The notes: generated by a model not told the origin, from the letters alone. Shown: positions 18,745 through 28,245, numbered from the stretch's first letter. The stretch: DNA of 64,000 nt from JBBRYB01 sp038238115 (GCA_038238115.1 JBBRYB010000006.1:89016-153015), one strand, 5' to 3'. Translations and numbers: made by a program.

Positions 18745-19557
18745 GTGGCACGCCTGATCCCGGTCGCGGACCCGAGCGACCCTCGGCTGGGGGACTACGT
18801 CAGCCTGCGAGATGCACAGCTCCGCCGCCACATCGAGGCCTCGGAGGGCCTGTTTGTGGCGGAGGGGGAAAGGGTGGTGCGCCGGGCGGTGGCCTCCGGT
18901 TATCCGGTCAGGTCATTCCTGATGACGAAGCGTTGGCTCGCGGGCCTGGAGGCTGAGCTCGTGTCGGCGGGGGAGGTGCCCTGCTTCGTGGTCACCGAGG
19001 AGGTCGCGGAGGCTGTCACCGGCTTCCACGTACACCGCGGCGCGCTGGCCTCACTCGAGCGCATCCCCCTTCCCAGCATCGAGGAGGTCATCACCGGCGC
19101 CAGGCGGATCGTGGTCCTCGAGGACATCGTCGACCACACCAACGTCGGTGCGATCTTCCGGTGCGCAGCGGCCCTCGGCATCGACGCCGTACTGGTCTCG
19201 CCTCGCTGCGCCGACCCGCTGTATCGACGTTCGATCAAAGTTTCGATGGGGGCGGTGTTCTCGCTACCCTGGACCCGGATGAGTCAGTGGTATGACGCCG
19301 TGCCCCAGCTGTCCGAGGCAGGTTTCACGACCGTCGCCCTGACGCCCAGTCCGGAGGCATATGACCTTGATCACCTGGCCGACGCGGCTCGAAACGGCGG
19401 CGTGTGCATGATCTTGGGCTCGGAGGGAACCGGACTCACACGTCGCTGGCTGGCCAGCGCCGACTTCCGTGTTCGGATTGACATGGCGAACGACATCGAC
19501 TCACTCAACGTCGCGGCGGCTGCGGCCATCGCCTTCTACGCCACTCAGCGCCGTTAG
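18745..19557 (+). CDS. TrmH/SpoU-family RNA methyltransferase
   Basis: 270 residues with a GTG start. The N-terminal substrate-binding region includes GLFVAEGERVVRRAV. The knotted SPOUT catalytic domain shows all three motifs: LEDIVDHTNVGAIFRCAAA, MILGSEGTGLTRRW and DMANDIDSLNVAAAAAIA. Members 2'-O-methylate rRNA or tRNA riboses; the target nucleotide cannot be told. It precedes the diguanylate cyclase gene by only four bases, so the two are likely co-transcribed. Confidence 0.92.
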   Translation: MARLIPVADPSDPRLGDYVSLRDAQLRRHIEASEGLFVAEGERVVRRAVASGYPVRSFLMTKRWLAGLEAELVSAGEVPCFVVTEEVAEAVTGFHVHRGALASLERIPLPSIEEVITGARRIVVLEDIVDHTNVGAIFRCAAALGIDAVLVSPRCADPLYRRSIKVSMGAVFSLPWTRMSQWYDAVPQLSEAGFTTVALTPSPEAYDLDHLADAARNGGVCMILGSEGTGLTRRWLASADFRVRIDMANDIDSLNVAAAAAIAFYATQRR

Positions 19558-19561
19558 CCCG

Positions 19562-21055
19562 ATGACACCGCGAAGGGACGACCACGTGTCACCCCCACCC
19601 AAGCCCCTTGCTGCAGACCCGGTACGTGGACTGCGCGAGACGCTGGCGACCCTTCGTACCGCTCCGAACGCGTGCCGCTCCCTGCAGGACGTGTGTGACG
19701 CCCTCAGCGGTCTGCTCGGCTGCCAGCTCGTCGTACTCAACCTCGTCTCGGCGGACGGCATGCGGATCGTGGCAACATCAGGTCCAGGCGCCGGACACCC
19801 CAGACTCGGACGGCTGTCACAGGTCGACGACTGGCACCGGATGCTCGAGGCGTCCTTGCGGACAGGAGAGCTGCGCCTATGCCGTGACCCGCGCCCCTTC
19901 CTGGCCGAGAACCCACCTGACGACGACGAGAGCCAGGGCCTCCCACCGGTCGCCGACCAGCACTGGGGACCGCTCAGCGTCCTGATCGCCCCGATGTGGT
20001 CGTTCGAGGGTGATCTGGTGGGAGCGCTGACGCTGGAGGGAGCGGCCGGCCAGCTGCTGCCCGACGAGCTCATGCTGACCGTCCTTGAGATGTTCACCGC
20101 TCAGGTCGGTGCGGTCATCTGTCAGCAGCGGCTGGCCGAGCTTGCTGCCGCTGACCACCAGGCACTCACCCTGAGCGAGGAGCGCTACCGGCTCGCGTTC
20201 GACAACGCCCCGATCGGGATCGCCGAGTTCACCACCGGCCCTCAGGGCTTGCTGGTCGGCCGCATCAACCGGGCAGCGGCGCGCCTGTTCGGGGTCGACG
20301 CGCTCGAGGCGCGCGACCGTCGCGTCGACGAGGTCTTCGGTGTCGCTGAGGGCGAGCCACTCGGCCGGTTGATGGGGAGCATGCTCGGCGAGGGCCATCG
20401 CTCGCTGCGCGTCGAGCTGCCGTTTCTGCGCAGCGACGGCTCCCAGTTCTGGGGGCTGATGAAGGCGGCCATGCTGCCCACCGCGGCCGGCAGGGGCGGC
20501 ATCGTCTGTCAAGTGCTCGACATCACAGAGTCCCGCACGGACGCGATGGCCTTGGCCGAGCGGGCTCAGCACGACCCGCTCACAGGACTGGCCAACCGAT
20601 TCGTCGTCCTCAACCGGCTCGACGACGTCGTCCATCGGGCGGGGGAGGAAGGCACGACCGGCGCGCTGCTGTTCTGCGACCTCGACAACTTCAAGATCGT
20701 CAACGACGAGCAGGGCCACCTCGCCGGCGACCAGGTGCTCGCTGAGCTCGCGCACAGGATCGGATCGGTGGTCCGCGCGGACGACACGGCCAGCCGGTTC
20801 GGCGGGGACGAGTTCGTCATTGTCGCCTATCCGGCCAGCCTGACCGCGGCCACGAGGCTCGGCGACCGGGTGGCCGAGGCGCTGGCGGAGCCCATGGTGT
20901 TGAACGAGTCCGTCCTGCAGGTGACGGTCAGCATCGGAATCGCGGTCATCACTGGTGCCGTCGAGCCCGCCGAGGTGCTGCGTCGAGCCGACGCGGCCAT
21001 GTATGAGGTCCGCTCACGTCAGCTCCGCCCCACCTTCGTCGTCGACACCGCCTAA
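19562..21055 (+). CDS. GAF-PAS-GGDEF diguanylate cyclase
   Basis: 497 residues from the ATG at 19562; a GTG 24 bases later is possible. A GAF-like sensor occupies residues about 35-190, a PAS domain (YRLAFDNAPIGIAEF) about 205-325, and the GGDEF domain about 335-495. The active-site loop is an intact GGDEF at 414-418, with an RADD inhibitory I-site five residues before it, so c-di-GMP synthesis with product inhibition is expected. No transmembrane segment is seen, so it senses a cytosolic signal. It overlaps the convergent peptide deformylase gene by four bases. Confidence 0.9.
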   Translation: MTPRRDDHVSPPPKPLAADPVRGLRETLATLRTAPNACRSLQDVCDALSGLLGCQLVVLNLVSADGMRIVATSGPGAGHPRLGRLSQVDDWHRMLEASLRTGELRLCRDPRPFLAENPPDDDESQGLPPVADQHWGPLSVLIAPMWSFEGDLVGALTLEGAAGQLLPDELMLTVLEMFTAQVGAVICQQRLAELAAADHQALTLSEERYRLAFDNAPIGIAEFTTGPQGLLVGRINRAAARLFGVDALEARDRRVDEVFGVAEGEPLGRLMGSMLGEGHRSLRVELPFLRSDGSQFWGLMKAAMLPTAAGRGGIVCQVLDITESRTDAMALAERAQHDPLTGLANRFVVLNRLDDVVHRAGEEGTTGALLFCDLDNFKIVNDEQGHLAGDQVLAELAHRIGSVVRADDTASRFGGDEFVIVAYPASLTAATRLGDRVAEALAEPMVLNESVLQVTVSIGIAVITGAVEPAEVLRRADAAMYEVRSRQLRPTFVVDTA

Positions 21056-21663
21056 CCCGGCGCCTCACCTCCAGGCGGAGCGTCAGTCGGGAGCAGGTGG
21101 GCGGGCTCGATGGGCCAGGCGGCAGGGAACTGGGGCGCCATCCGCTCGGCCTCCTGGTAGAGCTTCTTGCGGTCTCGGGTCGCCAGCCGGTCCGCGAAGA
21201 CGGTGCCCGCGAGGTGGTCGCTCTCGTGCTGGAGGCAGCGCGCCAGCAGACCCATGCCGGTGTGGCTGACGCTTGCCCCGTGCTGGTCCACCCCCTCGAC
21301 CCGGGCGAAGTCGGGGCGTGGGCAGGAGACGAACGCCCCCGGCAGCGACAGGCAGCCCTCCTCGGCGTCCGCGAGCACCCGGTCGCGGCCTTCGGGAACC
21401 GTCAGGACCGGGTTGCACACGACTCCGCAGTGGCGCACGCCGTCGTCGTCGGGGCAGTCGAAAACGAAGACGCTGATCGACTCGCCGACCTGGTTGGCCG
21501 CGAGGCCGACTCCGTCCGCGGCGTACATGGTCGCGACCATGTCGGCGACCAATGCCTTCAGCATGTCGTCGAAGGAGGTGACCGCAGCGCATGGAGCATG
21601 CATCACCGGCGCGCCCCAACGGGTCATGGGCCGGACTGAGCCGCCACCAGGGAGATCGCTCAC
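21052..21663 (-). CDS. def: Peptide deformylase
   Basis: 203 residues. All three deformylase motifs are present: GVGLAANQVG (residues 51-60), EGCLSLPG with metal-ligand Cys104, and QHESDH carrying the HExxH ligands His146 and His150 with catalytic Glu147. It removes the formyl group from nascent N-terminal methionine. The gene is convergent with the diguanylate cyclase. Actinobacteria often carry more than one deformylase, and whether this is the essential copy cannot be judged here. Confidence 0.95.
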   Translation of the reverse strand: MSDLPGGGSVRPMTRWGAPVMHAPCAAVTSFDDMLKALVADMVATMYAADGVGLAANQVGESISVFVFDCPDDDGVRHCGVVCNPVLTVPEGRDRVLADAEEGCLSLPGAFVSCPRPDFARVEGVDQHGASVSHTGMGLLARCLQHESDHLAGTVFADRLATRDRKKLYQEAERMAPQFPAAWPIEPAHLLPTDAPPGGEAPG

Positions 21664-21748
21664 GCGGCCGACCGTATCGCAAACCCGCGAGGCGGCACCT
21701 GGGCCGAGGCATCGGTAGCCCCGACCGGTCGGCGGAGCCGTGGAGGCC

Positions 21749-22558
21749 TCAGTCGAACTGCCAGGACCGCTTCGACAGCCCGTACCAGAATCCGTCGATC
21801 ACGGCCGTGCTGCGGGTCAGGTCGTCGAAGCTCGCACCAAGGCTTACGAAGAGCGGCGCGAAGTGCTCAGTGCGCGGATGGGCGAGCTGGGCGGCGGGGG
21901 CCCGATGCAGGAAGTCAATGAGACCGTCAAGGTCGCGGTGCTCGACCGCCCGCTCCGCCCAGTCGTCGAACTCGCTCGACCAGCTAGCCGCAGGTACGTC
22001 GCTCGGGCGGTGCAAGTCGATCAGGCCCAGGTTGTGCGTCGTGAAGCCACTGCCGAGAATCAGGACGCCTTCGTCACGCAGCGGTCTCAGCGCGCGTCCG
22101 ATCTCGAAGAGCGCCATCGGGTCGAGCGTCGGCATGGAGATCTGGAGCGTGGGGATGTCGGCGTCCGGAAACATCTCGACGAGCGGCACGTAGGCACCGT
22201 GGTCGAGTCCACGGTTGGGCGCGTCGTGCACCGAGTGGCGGGCCGAGCCGAGCAGCTTGCGCACGGACGCGGCTAGCTCAGGGGCACCAGGGGCGGTGTA
22301 GGTCACCCGGTAGTAGCGCTCGGGAAATCCCCAGAAGTCATACGTCAACGGCATTGTGGTCACAGCGCCGAGCGTGAGCGGCGCCTCCTCCCAGTGCGCG
22401 GAGATGACGAGAATGGCCTTCGGGCGTGGCAGCCGGTCCGACCACCCTGCCAGCTGCCCGGTCCAGAGCCGGTCGTCGGCCAGGGGAGGGGCGCCGTGGC
22501 TCAGGTAGACCACCGGCATGGGCGAGTCGAGGCCCGCCGAGGCGGTGTCAGTCGTCAT
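21749..22558 (-). CDS. LigB-type extradiol dioxygenase (4,5-DOPA dioxygenase-like)
   Basis: 269 residues. The class III extradiol ring-cleavage fold is indicated by PVVYLSHGAPPLADD (His), AILVISAHWEE (His), GLDHGAYVPL (His) and GSGFTTHNL. E. coli YgiD is the best-known relative, opening the ring of catechol-like substrates such as DOPA. The natural substrate here is unknown. It is divergent from an aldo/keto reductase gene, and the short shared promoter holds a partial palindrome (22575-22592). Confidence 0.9.
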   Translation of the reverse strand: MTTDTASAGLDSPMPVVYLSHGAPPLADDRLWTGQLAGWSDRLPRPKAILVISAHWEEAPLTLGAVTTMPLTYDFWGFPERYYRVTYTAPGAPELAASVRKLLGSARHSVHDAPNRGLDHGAYVPLVEMFPDADIPTLQISMPTLDPMALFEIGRALRPLRDEGVLILGSGFTTHNLGLIDLHRPSDVPAASWSSEFDDWAERAVEHRDLDGLIDFLHRAPAAQLAHPRTEHFAPLFVSLGASFDDLTRSTAVIDGFWYGLSKRSWQFD

Positions 22559-22574
22559 ACCGCATCCTCGGTAG

Positions 22575-22592
22575 TAGTTGATGACTTAACTA
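22575..22592. promoter_or_regulatory. Imperfect palindrome in a divergent promoter
   Basis: TAGTTGA-TGAC-TTAACTA is an 18-base inverted repeat with one mismatch, in an AT-rich patch between the dioxygenase and the aldo/keto reductase. Size and symmetry suit a MarR- or TetR-type operator. No regulator gene is adjacent. Confidence 0.45.
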
Positions 22593-22636
22593 TACCGGCC
22601 GCGCTACCGTTGCGGCACGCTGCTACGTTGGCGGGC

Positions 22637-23470
22637 ATGCCCACGATCCCTCCCGTGACCCTCAACAACGGTGTCGAGATTCCTCAGATCGGCTTCGGTG
22701 TCTTCCGCGTCCCCGACTCCGAGACCCAGCCGGCTGTCGCGTCCGCGCTGGAGGCCGGTTACCGCCACCTCGACACCGCGACGATCTACGACAATGAGTC
22801 GGCTGTTGGCAAGGCCGTCGCCGAGTCCGGGATCGACCGGCGGGACCTGTTCATCACGACGAAGTGCTGGAACTCCGACCAGGGTCTTGACGCGGCGCGA
22901 GCAGCGTTCGACGCCAGCACCGAGCGGCTCGGACTGGACTACCTCGACCTCTACCTCATCCACTGGCCCGCACCTGCCAACGACCTCTTCGTCGACACCT
23001 GGAAAACATTCGAGGCGTTGTACGCCGACGAGCGCGTCCGGGCGATCGGTGTCTCGAACTTCGAGCCCGCCCAGCTGCAACGGCTGCTCGACGAGACGCA
23101 GATCGTGCCGGCCGTCAACCAGATCGAGCTCCACCCCTGGCTGCAGCAGCAGGAGCTGCGCGCGTTCCACGCAGAGCACGGCATCGTCACCGAGGCCTGG
23201 AGCCCCCTGGCCGCCGGCGGCGACTACCTCGACGACCCCGCCATCGGCGCCATCGCCGCGAAGCACGCGGTGTCCCCGGCACGGGTGATGCTGCGGTGGC
23301 ATCTCGACCTCGGCAACGTCGTCATCCCGAAGTCGGTCAACCCCACCAGGATGGCCGCCAACCTCGACCTGTTCCTCTTCCGGCTCGACGACGACGACCA
23401 CGCCCAGATCTCGGCTCTCGACTCGGGCCAGCGGACCGGGCCCGACCCCGACAGCTTCAACGACGCCTGA
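22637..23470 (+). CDS. Aldo/keto reductase (AKR5-like, 2,5-diketo-gluconate reductase type)
   Basis: 277 residues. The catalytic tetrad region is complete: HLDTATIYDNESAVG (Asp, Tyr), LFITTKCW (Lys) and DLYLIHWPAP (His). NADPH-binding residues are in VIPKSVNPTRMAANL. The family reduces aldehydes and ketones using NADPH. The ATG at 22637 begins the conserved VTLNNGVEIPQIGFG segment; an upstream open extension overlaps the divergent gene and is not convincing. Confidence 0.93.
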   Translation: MPTIPPVTLNNGVEIPQIGFGVFRVPDSETQPAVASALEAGYRHLDTATIYDNESAVGKAVAESGIDRRDLFITTKCWNSDQGLDAARAAFDASTERLGLDYLDLYLIHWPAPANDLFVDTWKTFEALYADERVRAIGVSNFEPAQLQRLLDETQIVPAVNQIELHPWLQQQELRAFHAEHGIVTEAWSPLAAGGDYLDDPAIGAIAAKHAVSPARVMLRWHLDLGNVVIPKSVNPTRMAANLDLFLFRLDDDDHAQISALDSGQRTGPDPDSFNDA

Positions 23471-23481
23471 ACCCGACCTCG

Positions 23482-24636
23482 TCAGGTCAGCTGGTGGTAC
23501 AGCGCGACCGTCTCGGCCGCGATCGCGCCCCAGTCGAACGTCGAGACGGCGCGCTCGCGTCCCGCCCGGCCCATTGCCCCGGCTGTCGAAGGGTCGCGCG
23601 CGAGCGAGTTGACCCGCTCGGCGAGCTCGGATTCGAACCGCGCGCCGTCGTCGGCGGTGTAGGGCACGAGCAGGCCGGTCTCCCCGTCGACGACCACCTC
23701 GGGAATCCCGCCGACCGCGCTCGCCACGACGGCGGTCTGGCACGCCATCGCCTCCAGGTTGACGATGCCTAGTGGCTCGTAGACGGAGGGGCAGAGGAAG
23801 GCCAGCGCGTGGGACAGCACCTGTCGCACGCTCTCCCGCGGCAGCATCTCGCTGACCACTATCACGCCGTCGCGCCCGGCCTGGAGCGTGGCGATGAGGT
23901 CGTCGGTCTCCGCCTTGAGCTCGGCGGTGTCAGCGGCGCCGGCGAGCAGCACGACCTGCACGTCCGAGTCGAAGGACCGGGCCGCCCTGAGCAGGTGCGG
24001 GACGCCCTTCTGTCGGGTGATCCGGCCGACGAACGTGACATAGGGGCGGGTCGGGTCGATGCCGAGCTCGTCGAGTACGTCGCTCGAGTTGTCGAAGTGG
24101 TAGAAGTCCGCGTCGATGCCGTTGTAGATGACGTGCACGTGGTCGTCGGGGATCTCGGGGTAGGACGCGAGGATGTCGTGCGCCATCCCGTGGCTTACGG
24201 CGATGACTGCGTCGGCGGCGAGGTATGCAGTTCGCTCAACCCACGACGACAGGCGGTAGCCGCCACCGAGCTGCTCGGCCTTCCAGGGGCGTAGCGGCTC
24301 CAGGGAGTGGGCGGTGGCGACGTGGGGGATGTCGTAGAGCAGCTTGCTCAGGTGTCCGGCCAGGTTGGCGTACCAAGTGTGCGAGTGCGCCAGGTCCGCC
24401 GTGCCGCACGCGGATGCCATGGCCACGTCGGTGGACACGATGTGCAACGCCGGGTTCGCCGCGGGGAACCTGCCGTCCTGCTCGGCGAAGGCGATGGCGC
24501 CCGGCCGCTCCGCGCCCATGCACAGCACGTCGAGGTCGACAAGGGTGCGCAGATGCCTGGCGAGGAAATCCACGTGGACGCCTGCGCCGCCGTACACCTC
24601 CGGCGGATACTCGCGAGTGAGCAGGGCGACGCGCAT
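23482..24636 (-). CDS. glgA: Glycogen synthase / alpha-maltose-1-phosphate synthase (GT4)
   Basis: 384 residues from the ATG at 24636; a GTG nine bases upstream is possible. The N-terminal MRVALLTREYPPEVYGGAGVHV and the C-terminal sugar-nucleotide region PSVYEPLGIVNLEAMACQTAVVAS are typical of the actinobacterial GlgA/GlgM enzyme. In mycobacteria the orthologue builds maltose-1-phosphate from ADP-glucose and glucose-1-phosphate. ADP-glucose is supplied by GlgC, whose gene lies about 11 kb away on the opposite strand instead of next door. The gap is filled by the antiporter/kinase island. Confidence 0.92.
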   Translation of the reverse strand: MRVALLTREYPPEVYGGAGVHVDFLARHLRTLVDLDVLCMGAERPGAIAFAEQDGRFPAANPALHIVSTDVAMASACGTADLAHSHTWYANLAGHLSKLLYDIPHVATAHSLEPLRPWKAEQLGGGYRLSSWVERTAYLAADAVIAVSHGMAHDILASYPEIPDDHVHVIYNGIDADFYHFDNSSDVLDELGIDPTRPYVTFVGRITRQKGVPHLLRAARSFDSDVQVVLLAGAADTAELKAETDDLIATLQAGRDGVIVVSEMLPRESVRQVLSHALAFLCPSVYEPLGIVNLEAMACQTAVVASAVGGIPEVVVDGETGLLVPYTADDGARFESELAERVNSLARDPSTAGAMGRAGRERAVSTFDWGAIAAETVALYHQLT

Positions 24637-24682
24637 GGCAAGCACTGTAGTGGCCGCCCCCGACCCCGGCCGGACCTGCGTG

Positions 24683-24706
24683 AGCCAGCGAATCGGCCGG
24701 CCGGGG
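24683..24706. repeat. Left copy of the island-flanking direct repeat
   Basis: AGCC-N-GCGAATCGGCCG-N-CCG-N-GG, whose 12-base core is identical to 35941-35952. The two 24-base copies match at 21 positions. This copy lies about 47 bases upstream of the glgA start. Confidence 0.65.
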
Positions 24707-24851
24707 CCGAAACGCGGGACAGCGGGTGTCCGGTCGACGGTTCCGGTCTCGCCGTTGCTTGCGCGCTCTTGCCGGTGCTGCCACGATGCTTCGAAGAAGG
24801 GCAGCCGGCTCCCGGAGCGAGAGCGGCGAGATGGATGCGGAGGGCAGCCCC

Positions 24852-26903
24852 ATGGCGGACATGCCGATGGCAGACATGCCGATAGCAGACATGGCGGTCA
24901 TCCTGGGTGACCTTGCGCTCATCCTCGTCTTCGCCCGAGCAGTCGGCTGGCTGTTCTCACGGCTGGGGCAACCGGCCGTCATCGGCGAGATCCTGGCGGG
25001 TGTCTTGCTGGGTCCCAGCCTGCTGGATGGTGTCAGCGGCTGGTTGTTCCCCATGGACCAACGCGCCTTCCTTCTCATCCTGGCCAATATCGGGCTTGCG
25101 CTGTTCATGTTCATCGTCGGTCTCGAACTCGATGTCGGCCTGGTGCGCGGCCGGGGCAAAGTGGCAGGGTCGGTTTCGGTCAGCTCCATTGCCCTGCCGT
25201 TCGCGCTTGGTATCACGCTGGCGATGTGGCTGCCCAACGAGTACCACGCAGAATTCTGGCCGTTCGCTCTGTTCATCGGCGCGGCCATGTCGGTTACCGC
25301 CTTCCCCGTGCTTGCACGCATCCTGACGGAGCGCAACATGCATCGCACGGAGACCGGTGCTCTCGCGCTGGCTTGCGCGGCGGTGGACGACGTGCTGGCG
25401 TGGACGCTGCTCGCATTCGTCATCGCGATCAGCCACAAGGCAGGAGTTGCACGGCATGGTCCGTCGTGGCTGGTCGTGTTGGCCATTCCGTTCGCGGTGT
25501 TCGTCCTCGTGTTCGTACGGCCACAGCTGGATCGCCTCACCAGGGCCTATGAGCGGGCGGGAAGGCTCACACCTGGAATCCTCGCGGTGGTCCTGATCGG
25601 CCTCCTGCTGTCTGCTGCGATGACAGATTTCCTGGGCATCCACTTCATCTTCGGTGCGTTCCTGTTCGGGGCGGTGATGCCACGCGTCGACGCTGCCAAA
25701 CTTCGCCACGAGATCCTCGTGCGTCTCGAACAGATCAGCGTTCTGCTGTTGCTGCCGGTCTTTTTCCTGGTTTCAGGCCTCATGGTGAACGTCCGTGGAC
25801 TCACGGGCGAGCGGCTCCTTCAGCTACTGCTCATTCTCTTGGCTGCCATCACCGGCAAGTACGTCGGGGCGTACGTGGGTGCCCGGCTCGGCGGTGTGCG
25901 ACCCTGGCAGGCGCGGTCAGTGGGCATCTTGATGAACACGCGTGGGCTCACCGAACTCGTCATCCTCAACGTCGGACACAGCCCCCAGGTACATCTCATC
26001 GGGGACGACCTGTTCACCATGCTCGTCATCATGGCCCTGGTCACGACCATGATGACGGGCCCCTTGCTGCGTCGGGCCTATCCCGACCGGCGAGTCGCGC
26101 GCGACGTGGCGGAGGCCGAGCGGGCGGCTCTCGGGCTTGAGGGCGTCGGCTTCAGGGTCCTTGTCGTCGCTGCGGACGCGGAGACCACTGCTCACCGGTT
26201 CGGGCTTGCCTTGGACGTCGTTGCCGACGAGCGGCCGGCGGAGATCGTCTTGTCGAGCATCCAGCCGTTCGGACCTACCCGTCTCGAGGTGGGCAGCGGG
26301 CTCAGCGAAGAGTTGTCGGCCATGACCGACTCGATGACAAGCCTCGAGCAACTGGTTCACCGAGGGGCGCACGAGCAGGTGACCGTGAACGTGCTCACTC
26401 GCTTCAGCAACGACGTTGTCGCCGACTTGTTGGCCCAGATCGACGCGATGAACCCGGATGTCGTCCTGGTAGGGGCACGGGACCGGGTTGCGGACGCGGT
26501 CACATCCGATGCATCGTCTCGGGTAATGATCGTTCACGACACCTGGTCCGCTCAGCCGGCCCCGTCGACCGTCCAAGTGACGTGGGGGGGCGGGGCAGAC
26601 GACGACGCGGCTGTTGTGCTAGCCCTGCGCATCGCCTCCTACTCCATGGTCCCGCTCGTGGTGGAGGCCACCGGTGGTGTCTCGCAGCGGCGGACGGCCG
26701 CATTGGTCGAGCGAATGACCCGCAGAGGTGTCCTGGTGGCCGAGGTGGCGGTGGGCACCGGCCCCCGGTGGCGGCTCGGTGGCGTCTCGCAGACTGGTGC
26801 CGATCTCACGGTCCGGGCGGCGCCGGCCGCAGAGCCGGTGGACTGGGCAACGGTACGAGTCGCACAGCCCCGCAGCGTTCCCGCGGGCCAGCCCAGCGAG
26901 TAG
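24852..26903 (+). CDS. Kef/CPA2-type cation:proton antiporter with C-terminal soluble domain
   Basis: 683 residues from the ATG at 24852, favoured by GGAGGG eight bases upstream; ATG 24831 is in frame. The first residues repeat ADMP. About twelve helices follow (GQPAVIGEILAGVLLGPSLL; AMSVTAFPVLARIL; ACAAVDDVLAWTLLA; MNTRGLTELVILNVG), typical of monovalent cation/H+ exchangers. Residues about 430-680 form a cytosolic region resembling paired universal-stress-protein domains, probably a ligand-sensing regulator. It is the first gene of the insert between glgA and glgC, and its stop is four bases from the end of the convergent kinase gene. Confidence 0.88.
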   Translation: MADMPMADMPIADMAVILGDLALILVFARAVGWLFSRLGQPAVIGEILAGVLLGPSLLDGVSGWLFPMDQRAFLLILANIGLALFMFIVGLELDVGLVRGRGKVAGSVSVSSIALPFALGITLAMWLPNEYHAEFWPFALFIGAAMSVTAFPVLARILTERNMHRTETGALALACAAVDDVLAWTLLAFVIAISHKAGVARHGPSWLVVLAIPFAVFVLVFVRPQLDRLTRAYERAGRLTPGILAVVLIGLLLSAAMTDFLGIHFIFGAFLFGAVMPRVDAAKLRHEILVRLEQISVLLLLPVFFLVSGLMVNVRGLTGERLLQLLLILLAAITGKYVGAYVGARLGGVRPWQARSVGILMNTRGLTELVILNVGHSPQVHLIGDDLFTMLVIMALVTTMMTGPLLRRAYPDRRVARDVAEAERAALGLEGVGFRVLVVAADAETTAHRFGLALDVVADERPAEIVLSSIQPFGPTRLEVGSGLSEELSAMTDSMTSLEQLVHRGAHEQVTVNVLTRFSNDVVADLLAQIDAMNPDVVLVGARDRVADAVTSDASSRVMIVHDTWSAQPAPSTVQVTWGGGADDDAAVVLALRIASYSMVPLVVEATGGVSQRRTAALVERMTRRGVLVAEVAVGTGPRWRLGGVSQTGADLTVRAAPAAEPVDWATVRVAQPRSVPAGQPSE

Positions 26904-26907
26904 GTCG

Positions 26908-28212
26908 TCAGCGCCGCCCCACCCTGACGACAACCGACGGCAGTTCGAGACGCAAACCCGGAATCAGGTCAACGGTCTGGTCCGTGCCTATGTCGAACCT
27001 GCGGCCGTCGGGCAGGGTGCCCACCCAGGCACGACCGGTAAGGTTCTCGAGTCCCCATCGGCGCGCATCTGACGGGTGCCGCCTGACCCGCGCGAAGTCC
27101 TGAACCTCGTCCTCGGACGAGGGAGCGTCGGTAGGCCGGATCCGCGTGAAGGAACTCACGACGAGGCGTCGTCGCCCCAGGTGAAGCAGCAGCGGTTGGC
27201 TCATCTGCCTATGACAGCGAGCACACTGCTGGGTCGACTTCTCCTCATCGACAAAGTTCGTGGCTTGACAGTACTCACACTGCACCATCGCATCTCGTAG
27301 CCGACCGAGGTGCTTGATCCATTCGCTCTCAGTGACTCGGGAGGTCGGATCGTGGAGGCCCTCGGTGAAGGCTCGCGTGAACGCCTCCCGGAGAAATGCC
27401 GGATAGATCTCCCAGTACGCCTTAACCAGTTGTGACGTCGGGCGGTTTGATGTGTCCTCTGGATCGAACGCAAAGAGTGGATCGGTGCCGAAGTGCCGGT
27501 GGAGCCAGGCGCCGTCTCGCAGGCCCGCGTCGGTGCGCTCACCGTCGAGCGGATGCCCCATACACAACGCATAGAAAAGTAGTACGGCCAGCGAATGGCG
27601 GTCACTATCACTGTTGGGCATTGTCCGGAAAGTAGTGTCGCGCACAAGCTCCGGGGCCATGAAGAAGGGGGTGCCGAGCACGCGGCCGTTGTCGTTGTCG
27701 ATGTCGACGTTGTCATTGTCGCAAATCCTGACATCGCCGTTGGCCGGGTCGAAGGCTACGTTGCCGAAACTGATGTCCCGGTAGCACAGCCCACGGGCGT
27801 GCAGCCGCAAGAAGCTGTCTGCGAGTAGGCGGCAGATGGAGGTGATTACCGCAAAAGACGTGTCAAGCCGCTGACCATCTGGGCGCTTCCCCGAGATGAG
27901 ATAGCTCATTTCGACGAAGCGGGCCTCCTTGAGCGGCATGACGTAACCGAAGCCTGGATCTCCGGGAACGTGCGCGAGACTCAACGGCCACAGGAACCGG
28001 GGGTGCGGTGCCCCGAGCTCGACCAACCGGGTGAGCGCCGACTTCTGCTCTGGGGTGGCGCAGCGCGGCTTGTACCACTTGAGTGCCAGCAGGCGACCCT
28101 CGCCGCGTTCGACGGCATACACATAACCTTGTCCGCCTTGCCCGAGTTCACGGACAACGCGCGCGGACCCCAGCATGCCCAGATCGATCTCGGTTCCACT
28201 CCGAAGGAGCAT
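26908..28212 (-). CDS. Ser/Thr protein kinase with C-terminal zinc ribbon (TerY-P-type kinase)
   Basis: 434 residues. The glycine-rich loop is ELGQGGQGYVY and the ATP-binding lysine is Lys45 (LALKWYKP). The catalytic loop is YRDISFGN (Asp146, Asn151; Tyr replaces the usual His), and DND (165-167) stands where DFG is expected. APE is MAPELV. A four-cysteine zinc ribbon follows at Cys312/315/330/333, then a beta-rich tail of about 95 residues that may be FHA-like. Kinases with a C-terminal zinc ribbon next to vWA and PP2C genes define the TerY-P triad described for tellurite/stress-related systems. The vWA gene is divergent, 141 bases away. Confidence 0.88.
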   Translation of the reverse strand: MLLRSGTEIDLGMLGSARVVRELGQGGQGYVYAVERGEGRLLALKWYKPRCATPEQKSALTRLVELGAPHPRFLWPLSLAHVPGDPGFGYVMPLKEARFVEMSYLISGKRPDGQRLDTSFAVITSICRLLADSFLRLHARGLCYRDISFGNVAFDPANGDVRICDNDNVDIDNDNGRVLGTPFFMAPELVRDTTFRTMPNSDSDRHSLAVLLFYALCMGHPLDGERTDAGLRDGAWLHRHFGTDPLFAFDPEDTSNRPTSQLVKAYWEIYPAFLREAFTRAFTEGLHDPTSRVTESEWIKHLGRLRDAMVQCEYCQATNFVDEEKSTQQCARCHRQMSQPLLLHLGRRRLVVSSFTRIRPTDAPSSEDEVQDFARVRRHPSDARRWGLENLTGRAWVGTLPDGRRFDIGTDQTVDLIPGLRLELPSVVVRVGRR

Positions 28213-28245
28213 GAATCATCCTTTCGGACGGTCCGTCATCCGCAC

